Positions 14,845-20,028 of a stretch of DNA of 20,028 nt are shown piece by piece; the first letter of the stretch is position 1; the number at the start of each line of letters is the position of its first letter. The position numbers and the translations under genes are program-made. The stretch is from an uncultured Collinsella sp. Lineage in GTDB: Bacteria; Actinomycetota; Coriobacteriia; Coriobacteriales; Coriobacteriaceae. The notes under the pieces were generated by a model, which saw only the letters and a program-made list of their open reading frames with translations, was not told the origin of the DNA and made no database searches. The stretch lies in NCBI GenBank assembly GCA_958437935.1, contig CAUBPS010000024.1:1-20028 (forward strand), in the 5' to 3' direction.

Positions 14845-14874
14845 CCGTCGGGCTGCGTTCGCGCCGCCCGACGG
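14845..14874 (+). other. Intercistronic stem-loop
   Basis: CCGTCGGGC (14845-14853) pairs with GCCCGACGG (14866-14874), a 9-bp stem with a 12-nt loop. No T-run follows, so it is more likely an mRNA processing or stability element between the transporter and the glycosidase than a terminator. Confidence 0.5.
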
Positions 14875-14912
14875 GATCCGACTATTCAATCGCTTAACTT
14901 GGAGGCGTTATT

Positions 14913-16451
14913 ATGACCACCGTCGAGCAGTACAAGGTGTTTAAGCTCGAGCTTGTGGGCACCGCGGCCGGCAATCCCTATGTCGAGGTCGAGCTGTCGG
15001 CGCGCTTCGATCGCGCGGACGGCCAGGACAGCTTTGAAGTTCATGGCTTCTATAAGGGCAACGGCCGCTACGGAATCAACTTTATGCCCGAGAGCGCCGG
15101 CGTCTGGAACTACACGGTGAGTTCTAACGACCCCGAGCTCGATGGCGCCGCCGGCTCTTTTGAAGCCACGCCTGCCACGGGCGAAAACCATGGCCGCGTG
15201 CTGCTGGCAAAGGACGTGCTCGGCCACGATGCTCCGTTTATCACCGATGAAGATTTCAACTTTGCCTACGAGGACGGCGCGCGCTATCTGCCCTTTGGCA
15301 CCACGTGCTATGCCTGGACCAACCAGGATCTTCAGCTGCAGGAGCAGACGCTTCAGACGCTCGCCGCGGCGCCCTTTAACAAGATCCGCATGTGCGTCTT
15401 CCCCAAGTTCTACGACTATAACGTCGAGGATCCAGCGATGTATGCCTACGAGGGCGAGAAGGGCAACTTCGACCACTACCGCTTTTACGAGCCGTTTTGG
15501 GAGAACCTCGAGCACCGCATTGAGCAGCTTGATGAGCTGGGCATCCAGGCGGACCTTATCGTTTTGCATCCGTATGACAAGCCCGAGGACTGGGGCTTCT
15601 CTCGCATGACGCGCGAGGAGGATGTCTTCTACCTGACGTATGTTGCCCGCCGTTTCTCGGCATACAAGAACATCTGGTGGAGCCTTGCCAACGAGTGGGA
15701 CCTTATGCCGTGGAAGCCGGCCGAGGACTGGGACCGCTATGCCCGCATCATCATGGCGAACGACCCGTATGGCCACCTGCGCAGCATCCACAATTGCCGC
15801 GAGATCTTCGACCACAGCCATCCGTGGATTACGCATGTGAGCTACCAGAGGTGCGATCTTAAGAACACGGCCGAGGATGTCACCATGCTGCGCGCGCAGT
15901 ATAGCAAGCCGGTTTTGATCGATGAGGTCGGTTACGAGGGCAACATTAACTGGGGTTGGGGCAACCTTACGGCCCAGGAGCTTGTCCGCCGTTTTTGGGA
16001 GGGCAGCCTGCGCGGCGGCTATGTCACGCACGGTGAGACCTACGTCGACCGCGGCCCCAAGCTTTGGTGGGCACATGGCGGCAAGCTCTACGGCGAGTCG
16101 CCCGAGCGTATCGGTTTTTGCCGCCGTTATATGGAGGCGCTGCCGGATGACTTTGATTGGGTGCCCGACGAGGTCGGCGTTCTTGACGGAACGTTTACCT
16201 GGGACGTTACCTGCATGTCAAACGACCATGGCCACGGGACTGCCGATGTCGTTATGTACTTTGGCTTTAACCGCCCGGCGTATCGAGAGTTTGAGGGCGC
16301 CGAGGGCAAGCATTATACCGTCGATGTGATCGACACGTGGAATATGACCGTCGAGACGCTCGAGGGCGCCTTTGAGGGTAAGTTCCGCATCGATCTGCCG
16401 AGCCGTCAGTACATGATGCTGCGCGTCCGCGAGGTGGAAGCCAAGCAGTAG
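14913..16451 (+). CDS. DUF5060-DUF4038-DUF5605 glycoside hydrolase
   Basis: The 512-residue protein has three parts. Residues 1 to about 85 are a beta-sandwich DUF5060 domain (FEVHGFYKGNGRYGINFMPE, AGVWNYTVSS). Residues 110-400 are a DUF4038-type barrel beginning ARYLPFGTTCYAWTNQ. The C-terminus is a DUF5605-like beta domain ending PSRQYMMLRVREV. Probable catalytic residues are Glu261 in SLANEWD and Glu338 in LIDEVGYEG, the two-glutamate arrangement of retaining clan-A glycosidases. No signal peptide is seen, so it should act on glycosides imported by the MFS permease just upstream. GGAGG lies 8 nt before the ATG. The substrate is unknown; DUF4038 relatives act on apiose- or rhamnose/arabinose-type plant glycosides. 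Confidence 0.88.
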   Translation: MTTVEQYKVFKLELVGTAAGNPYVEVELSARFDRADGQDSFEVHGFYKGNGRYGINFMPESAGVWNYTVSSNDPELDGAAGSFEATPATGENHGRVLLAKDVLGHDAPFITDEDFNFAYEDGARYLPFGTTCYAWTNQDLQLQEQTLQTLAAAPFNKIRMCVFPKFYDYNVEDPAMYAYEGEKGNFDHYRFYEPFWENLEHRIEQLDELGIQADLIVLHPYDKPEDWGFSRMTREEDVFYLTYVARRFSAYKNIWWSLANEWDLMPWKPAEDWDRYARIIMANDPYGHLRSIHNCREIFDHSHPWITHVSYQRCDLKNTAEDVTMLRAQYSKPVLIDEVGYEGNINWGWGNLTAQELVRRFWEGSLRGGYVTHGETYVDRGPKLWWAHGGKLYGESPERIGFCRRYMEALPDDFDWVPDEVGVLDGTFTWDVTCMSNDHGHGTADVVMYFGFNRPAYREFEGAEGKHYTVDVIDTWNMTVETLEGAFEGKFRIDLPSRQYMMLRVREVEAKQ

Positions 16452-16472
16452 AGACAATCTCAGACAAGACTA

Positions 16473-16509
16473 GCCGATGCCGAGACGGTTTCCCGTTCCG
16501 GCATTCGGC
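16473..16509 (+). other. Intercistronic stem-loop before the ROK gene
   Basis: GCCGATGCCG (16473-16482) pairs with CGGCATTCGGC (16499-16509) with one bulged base, and ACGG/CCGT continue the stem at the tip. There is no T-run beyond TTT, so partial attenuation or mRNA protection is possible. It lies 30 nt before the ROK start. Confidence 0.5.
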
Positions 16510-16539
16510 ATTTGCAGATGCAGACAAGAGGAGTGGAAC

Positions 16540-17451
16540 ATGAAGGAATACTTTGGTATCGACGTGGGCGGCACAGCCGTTAAGTGGGCTGTTTTGGGCG
16601 AGGATTTTTCCATTCGCGCGCGCGGAAGCCTGCCGACCGGTTTTACCACAGCCGAAGAGACGGTCGAGGCGCTGATTGGGCTTGTTGAGCCGTACCGCGA
16701 CCGTATTTCGGCCGTAGGCGTGAGCGCCCCGGGTGGCATTTACGAGGGCGATCTTGATGGCACGATTCATCGCGGCGGATCGCTGACCTATATGGATGGA
16801 TGCCCCCTGGGAAAAATCATGCGCGAGCGCCTAGGTGTGCCCGTCGCCGTTAACAACGACGGCAAGTGCTGTGCGCTGGGCGAATACGCGGCGGGAGCGC
16901 TGCGCGGTACGCGGTTTGGCGTTGTGCTCGCTATCGGCACCGGCATCGGCGGCGGCATCGTTATCGACGGAAAGGTCCTGCGCGGCGCGCACTGCTTTGC
17001 GGGCGAGTTTAGCTTCTTGCGTAACGACGTGACGCGTCCGGCGAGCATGGAGAGCACCTTTGCCGGTACGGGTGGATGGCGTGCGCTGCGCGATGCGGCC
17101 GTTGCCGAAAAGGGACTGCCGGAGGATTCTCCCGTAGATGGACGTCGAGTTTTCGAATGGATTGAGAGCGGCGACGCCGATGCTCAGCGTGCGCTCGATC
17201 GCTATGCGAGGACCTTCGATGCGCAGCTTGTTAACCTTCAGGCGGTAATTGACCCCGAGGTATTTGTTATTGCGGGCGGAATTTCGTGCCATCCCGAGCT
17301 TATCGATGCCCTGCGCAAACAGATGCCCATCGCGCTTGCAGGGTACGAGGGCGGCCTCGCCGGCATTCCCGAGCCGCAGATTAAGGCTGCGGAACTCGGT
17401 AACGACGCCAACTTGGTTGGTGCGGTTCAAGAGGCCATGCGCTTGCAGTAG
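16540..17451 (+). CDS. ROK family sugar kinase
   Basis: The 303-residue protein has the ROK ATP-binding motif FGIDVGGTAVKWAVL (5-19), the catalytic aspartate in NNDGKCCALGEY (Asp107), and the second phosphate loop AIGTGIGGGIVI (131-142). It should phosphorylate a hexose or amino sugar released by the upstream glycosidase. It has no helix-turn-helix, so it is a kinase rather than a repressor. The usual GEIGH and Cys-rich zinc-binding segment of ROK kinases is replaced by GEFSFLRND, keeping only Glu156; this may reflect altered sugar specificity. AGAGGAG lies just upstream of the ATG at 16540. It is the last gene of the operon and ends 8 bp before a strong terminator. Confidence 0.9.
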   Translation: MKEYFGIDVGGTAVKWAVLGEDFSIRARGSLPTGFTTAEETVEALIGLVEPYRDRISAVGVSAPGGIYEGDLDGTIHRGGSLTYMDGCPLGKIMRERLGVPVAVNNDGKCCALGEYAAGALRGTRFGVVLAIGTGIGGGIVIDGKVLRGAHCFAGEFSFLRNDVTRPASMESTFAGTGGWRALRDAAVAEKGLPEDSPVDGRRVFEWIESGDADAQRALDRYARTFDAQLVNLQAVIDPEVFVIAGGISCHPELIDALRKQMPIALAGYEGGLAGIPEPQIKAAELGNDANLVGAVQEAMRLQ

Positions 17452-17459
17452 TTGCTGCG

Positions 17460-17500
17460 AAAACCACCACGAAGGGGACAGGCACCTTCGTGGTGGTTTT
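17460..17500 (+). terminator. Strong terminator with GGACAGGCA loop (copy 2)
   Basis: AAAACCACCACGAAGG (17460-17475) pairs perfectly with 17485-17500, which ends in TTTT. The loop is GGACAGGCA. Compared with the copy at 8669-8708, one stem pair is changed from A-T to G-C on both arms, while the loop is identical. Confidence 0.95.
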
Positions 17501-17524
17501 CGGCCGCGGGCTTGGCAAAGCATG

Positions 17525-17554
17525 TCGGCAGTGATGGGCTGGCTGCGCTAAACT
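17525..17554 (+). promoter_or_regulatory. Candidate pyrE promoter
   Basis: TCGGCA (17525-17530) and TAAACT (17549-17554) are 18 bp apart and loosely match sigma-70 boxes. The -10 hexamer is the same as that proposed for the PTS gene. A promoter is expected here because a strong terminator lies upstream of pyrE, but the -35 match is poor. Confidence 0.3.
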
Positions 17555-17588
17555 GTGAAGCACGAACGCCTAATCGAGAGGAGCCCGC

Positions 17589-18269
17589 ATGGAGGCTTAC
17601 AAGCAAGAGTTCATCAAGTTTATGGTCGAGTCCGACGTCCTTAAGTTCGGCAGCTTTACGCTCAAGAGCGGTCGTCAGTCCCCGTTCTTTATGAACGCCG
17701 GCGCCTACGTGACGGGCTATCAGCTCAAGAAGCTGGGCGAGTATTATGCCCAGGCCATCCACGATAACTTTGGCGACGACTTTGACGTTCTGTTTGGGCC
17801 GGCCTACAAGGGTATTCCTCTGGCTGTCGTGACCGCCATCGCCTATCACGAGCTGTATGGCAAAGAGGTCAAGTACTGCTGCGATCGCAAGGAGGCCAAG
17901 GACCACGGCGCCGACAAGGGCAACCTGCTGGGCTACGAGCCCCAGGACGGCGACCGCGTGATCATGGTCGAGGACGTCACCACCAGCGGTAAGTCCATCG
18001 ACGAGACCTATCCCAAGGTCAAGGCGGCTGCCGATGTTGAGATTAAGGGCCTGATCGTGTCCCTCAACCGCATGGAAGTCGGCAAGGGTGGCGTGACCAC
18101 CGCACAGAAGGAGATCGAGGCCAAGTACGGTTTCCCCGTCGCGAGCATCGTCTCCATGGCCGAGGTCGTCGAGACCCTCTACAACCACGAGATCGATGGC
18201 AAGCTCGTCATCGATGACGAGCTTAAGGCCGCCATCGACGCTTACTACGAGCAGTACGGAGCTCGTTAA
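17589..18269 (+). CDS. pyrE: Orotate phosphoribosyltransferase
   Basis: The 226-residue enzyme makes orotidine 5'-phosphate from orotate and PRPP in de novo pyrimidine synthesis. The N-terminal FGSFTLKSGRQSPFFMNAG is the typical substrate-side segment. The PRPP-binding motif RVIMVEDVTTSGKS spans about 123-136. The flexible catalytic loop is CDRKEAKDHGADKGNLLG (98-115), with the conserved Lys and His. Length is normal for the longer bacterial PyrE type. GAGAGGAG lies 6 nt before the ATG. No other pyr gene is in the window, so it appears to be transcribed alone. It is unrelated to the neighbouring sugar operon, from which it is insulated by a terminator. Confidence 0.95.
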   Translation: MEAYKQEFIKFMVESDVLKFGSFTLKSGRQSPFFMNAGAYVTGYQLKKLGEYYAQAIHDNFGDDFDVLFGPAYKGIPLAVVTAIAYHELYGKEVKYCCDRKEAKDHGADKGNLLGYEPQDGDRVIMVEDVTTSGKSIDETYPKVKAAADVEIKGLIVSLNRMEVGKGGVTTAQKEIEAKYGFPVASIVSMAEVVETLYNHEIDGKLVIDDELKAAIDAYYEQYGAR

Positions 18270-18296
18270 GTTACGCGGTTTTACAAACCGCGTAAC
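18270..18296 (+). other. Stem-loop immediately after pyrE
   Basis: GTTACGCGGTTT (18270-18281) pairs perfectly with AAACCGCGTAAC (18285-18296) around a 3-nt loop. It overlaps the last base of the stop region of pyrE. No T-run follows, so it is an imperfect terminator at best. Confidence 0.6.
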
Positions 18297-18309
18297 GGCT
18301 TGACGCTGC

Positions 18310-18408
18310 AAGCCCGCCAGAGCGGCAATCTGCCTTTCAACTTCGGCGGCATGACCAGAAGGTCAATGCCGCCTCGTTTCAAGGCACCTTGCTCGCTCTG
18401 GCGGGCTT
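18310..18408. repeat. 99-nt nested hairpin between pyrE and the IS element
   Basis: The outer arms AAGCCCGCCAGAGCG (18310-18324) and CGCTCTGGCGGGCTT (18394-18408) match perfectly. Inside, TGCCTT (18331-18336) pairs with AAGGCA (18381-18386), GGCGGCAT (18345-18352) with ATGCCGCC (18366-18373), and GACC with GGTC around an AGAA loop. It may be the true pyrE terminator (CTTTCGCT follows) or a structured repeat. The IS inverted repeat starts 7 bp beyond it, so it may also be part of the insertion target. Confidence 0.85.
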
Positions 18409-18429
18409 TCGCTCATATGACCCAATCCG

Positions 18430-18691
18430 CTGTCAAGAGCCACAATGGCCCCGCCGACCGCTTGCAATCGGTCGGCGGGGCCTGCCGTTGACCCGTCCCG
18501 GTCCGCCCCCGGCATGTCATCGACGCCTTCGGCTCAGTCTCATATCCGCGGATACCGTTCTGTCGGCCCGCACTCCATTCCTTCGGCGGGGTCCCCCAAG
18601 TCTGTCGGGGCGCATACGGAGGGCTCCGCGCGCACAGCGAAATAGGGGGTGTCCCCGAAGGCCGCCCGGCTCGCCGGGACGGGGGCTATGT
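18430..18691 (-). ncRNA. Candidate guide (bridge/seek) RNA region of the IS
   Basis: This 262-bp non-coding stretch lies between the transposase stop and the downstream inverted repeat. It is GC-rich and rich in short hairpins: CCCGGC-TC-GCCGGG (18665-18678), GGGG-TGT-CCCC near 18650, CGGAG-GG-CTCCG near 18620, and the 12-bp palindrome TATCCGCGGATA (18543-18554). IS1111-type elements encode their target-selecting RNA in this position. The exact RNA ends, its guide loops and its promoter cannot be seen without comparison. The plus-strand reading frame that covers it looks non-coding. Confidence 0.5.
18447..18482. other. 14-bp perfect hairpin inside the IS end
   Basis: GGCCCCGCCGACCG (18447-18460) pairs with CGGTCGGCGGGGCC (18469-18482) around CTTGCAAT. 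It sits 17 bp inside the downstream inverted repeat. It could terminate the transposase or guide-RNA transcript, although no T-run is present, or be an RNA structural element. Confidence 0.8.
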
Positions 18692-19813
18692 CTATTCCGC
18701 GCCCTCCCGGCACATCATGCCGAGGGCCCAGAGCCACCTCACGAGCTCCGCCGCGGTGGCCGCGTTGGCCTTCGCCTGGGGCATGCCGCGGGCGAGCATC
18801 TCCTCGCGCCGCCGCAGGAGCCGCTCGGACCCCTTCCTCCCGTGCATCCTTATCTCGAGGGGCACGCCCGTGTCCCTTGGCATGAGCTTCGGCTGGTGCC
18901 GTGCCGCGGCGTAGCACCATGAACCCTCAACGGCCAGCTTCCTCACGAGCGCGTTGCCCGCACCGCTGATGCCTCCGAGCCGCACGGAGTCGCCACTCGA
19001 CCTCTGACTCGGCGCGAGGCCGAAATAGGCCGTGACCTGCCTTCCGGAACGGAACCTCGTGAAGTCGCCGACCTCGGCCGAGAAGGCTGCGGCCAGCGCG
19101 AAGGCGCAGCCCTTGATCGACTGGAGGGCGGCCACCTCCGCGGCGATCGGGCTGGCATCCACGGCCGCCCTGTACTCGGAGAGCAGGTCCGCCCGGGCCT
19201 CCGCCGCGGCCTCGACCTCGTTCCTCAGGGCGGCGAGCGTCCGGACCCCGCCATCGTCCTCCGGCCTGACCTTGTCGAGCCACCTCAGGAAGTCGTAGGT
19301 CCAGTACTTCCTCGGGTTGCCGGCGGGCGTGGTGCCGCCGTAGACGAACCCTCGCTTTGCGAGGAAGGCGAGCAGCCGCTGCTTGGCGGTCGCCAGGCGC
19401 GCGGTCGCCCCGTCGTAGGCGCCGGCGAGGTCCCTGATGCCCTCGACCTCGGGGGAGGGGACCCATACGGGGGAGATGTCGTGGGCGAGTATCGCCTTGG
19501 CCATCCTGGCGGCGTCGTTCCTGTCGTTCTTGGAGGCCGAGTCGGCGGCCGACCTGGGGATCTTCGAGACCGCGGCGACGACGCACTCGACGCCGAGCCC
19601 GGCGAGCTCCCTCTGCGGGGCGAAGCCGAGGTAGCCGCTCTCGTAGGCGGCGAGCGACGGGCCGGGGAACCCGTCCATCCAGGCGGCGATCTCGCCCCAG
19701 GGGTTGCCGGGGAACCTCCTCGTCACGGCCTCGCCGGTGTCCGCGTCGAGGGCGCAGACGGTGGTCGACCTCAGGTGGACGTCCATCCCGAACGCGGTAG
19801 AATACTTTGGCAT
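18692..19813 (-). CDS. IS110 family transposase (DEDD recombinase)
   Basis: The 373-residue protein is of normal length for the family and shows no frameshift. The N-terminal RuvC-like DEDD domain has Asp11 in FGMDVH, Glu58 in AYESGYLG, and Asp97/Asp100 in KNDRNDAARMA. The C-terminal Transposase_20 domain (about 225-310) has LQSIKGCAFALAAAFSAEVGDF, FGLAPSQRSSGDS with the probable catalytic serine Ser273, and GGISGAGNALVRKLAVEGSW. All expected catalytic residues are present, so the element may be active. Such enzymes recombine DNA through a guide RNA that pairs with target and donor sites. GGGAGG lies 5 nt before the ATG. Confidence 0.95.
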   Translation of the reverse strand: MPKYSTAFGMDVHLRSTTVCALDADTGEAVTRRFPGNPWGEIAAWMDGFPGPSLAAYESGYLGFAPQRELAGLGVECVVAAVSKIPRSAADSASKNDRNDAARMAKAILAHDISPVWVPSPEVEGIRDLAGAYDGATARLATAKQRLLAFLAKRGFVYGGTTPAGNPRKYWTYDFLRWLDKVRPEDDGGVRTLAALRNEVEAAAEARADLLSEYRAAVDASPIAAEVAALQSIKGCAFALAAAFSAEVGDFTRFRSGRQVTAYFGLAPSQRSSGDSVRLGGISGAGNALVRKLAVEGSWCYAAARHQPKLMPRDTGVPLEIRMHGRKGSERLLRRREEMLARGMPQAKANAATAAELVRWLWALGMMCREGAE

Positions 19814-19937
19814 GGGAGCCTCCCAACCTCGTTGCGGCGCGGCTGCGCCTATGGCACTTCAACATCATTGTCGCAGCCCCGACCCGCGGTCACGAGCGGG
19901 GGCTCCTATCTTTTTAGTGCCCTCGGATTGGGTCATA

Positions 19938-20028
19938 GTGTCTGTCGGTACCAAAACATCGGCGTTGCCAGAGTAGTCATTGGGTGTTCCTATAGTTTTG
20001 TCAACCGCCGGGGCTACTCCCGGTAGGG
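19938..20028. other. Flank beyond the IS, no gene seen
   Basis: About 90 bp lie outside the upstream inverted repeat. They contain a small hairpin CCGGG-GCTACT-CCCGG near the edge and a TTGACA hexamer on the minus strand (19999-20004) without a clear -10 box. This should be the other half of the pre-insertion locus downstream of pyrE. Nothing coding can be supported. Confidence 0.5.

Larger units (their letters stand above)
18416..19937 (-). mobile_element. IS110-family insertion sequence, IS1111-like subgroup
   Basis: TATGACCCAATCCG (18416-18429) is repeated in exact inverted orientation at 19924-19937, bracketing one transposase gene. The span of 1522 bp is typical for the family. IS1111-subgroup members carry subterminal inverted repeats and a long non-coding region downstream of the transposase. 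Here the downstream side is about 260 bp and the upstream side about 110 bp, which fits. True ends should lie a few bases outside the repeats. No target duplication is expected. The transposase uses AGG for arginine often (for example in FLRWLDKVRPED), whereas neighbours favour CGC/CGT, a sign of foreign origin. Confidence 0.85.

Noticed and set aside
14886..16076. 396-codon minus-strand frame opposite the DUF5060 glycosidase
   Set aside because: It is antisense to a gene with a full three-domain architecture and GC-driven, and shows no motif.
18389..18922. 177-codon plus-strand frame across the IS end
   Set aside because: Its Pro/Arg-rich translation spans the IS inverted repeat and hairpin and overlaps the transposase 3' end. 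It is GC-rich non-coding DNA.
18927..19868. 313-codon minus-strand frame overlapping the transposase
   Set aside because: It is a frame-shifted shadow of the transposase, Arg-rich and without motifs; the 373-residue frame has all the family residues.
19999..20004. Promoter reading into the IS from TTGACA on the minus strand
   Set aside because: No acceptable -10 hexamer lies 16-19 bp away, so only the isolated hexamer is noted.

Overview
The window reads as chromosome of a high-GC gut actinobacterium of the class Coriobacteriia, most likely Collinsella or a close relative. This rests on general gene style: a GC-rich genome, a polytopic membrane protein ending in a LuxR-type helix-turn-helix, cytosolic DUF4038/DUF5060 glycosidases, small lipoproteins, and many long intergenic palindromes. 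No rRNA or tRNA gene is present, so the genus is an inference.

Layout. Positions 1-220 hold a 15-bp tandem repeat and a palindrome. Positions 221-3335 (minus strand) carry a secreted-type esterase fold lacking a signal peptide, followed by a DUF1593 nucleoside-hydrolase-like protein. They diverge from a PTS EIIBC gene (3826-5253) across about 490 bp of operator-like DNA. A terminator and a stem-loop separate the PTS gene from a DUF4038 (apiosidase-like) glycosidase (5464-6777). Two long related palindromes follow, then a membrane LuxR-type regulator (7121-8665) with a strong terminator. A four-gene plus-strand group (8811-12396) encodes a membrane-anchored small protein, a zinc-ribbon protein with a glycine-rich and a Gln-rich segment, and two distantly paralogous lipoproteins. 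A third palindrome of the same family lies between this group and a convergent TetR gene (12525-13172, minus). TetR diverges from an operon of MFS sugar transporter, DUF5060/DUF4038/DUF5605 glycosidase and ROK kinase (13533-17451), closed by a terminator. pyrE follows (17589-18269). The window ends with an intact IS110-family element.

How the genes may work together. No glycosidase or esterase here has a visible export signal, so glycosides probably enter through the PTS or the MFS permease. They would then be de-esterified and hydrolysed in the cytoplasm, with free sugar phosphorylated by the ROK kinase. Short motifs shared by the two divergent promoter regions (3336-3825 and 13173-13532) suggest common regulation.

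The most interesting item is the IS element. A perfect 14-bp inverted repeat (TATGACCCAATCCG at 18416-18429, its complement at 19924-19937) brackets the transposase and defines an element of about 1.5 kb. Its long non-coding stretch lies downstream of the transposase, the arrangement of the IS1111 subgroup, whose downstream region encodes the guide (bridge/seek) RNA. It sits 7 bp from a 99-nt nested hairpin after pyrE. The second theme is a set of intergenic hairpins: two terminators with an identical 9-nt loop and a compensatory stem change, and three palindromes sharing a TTGCGGTG(A/G)AATA core.
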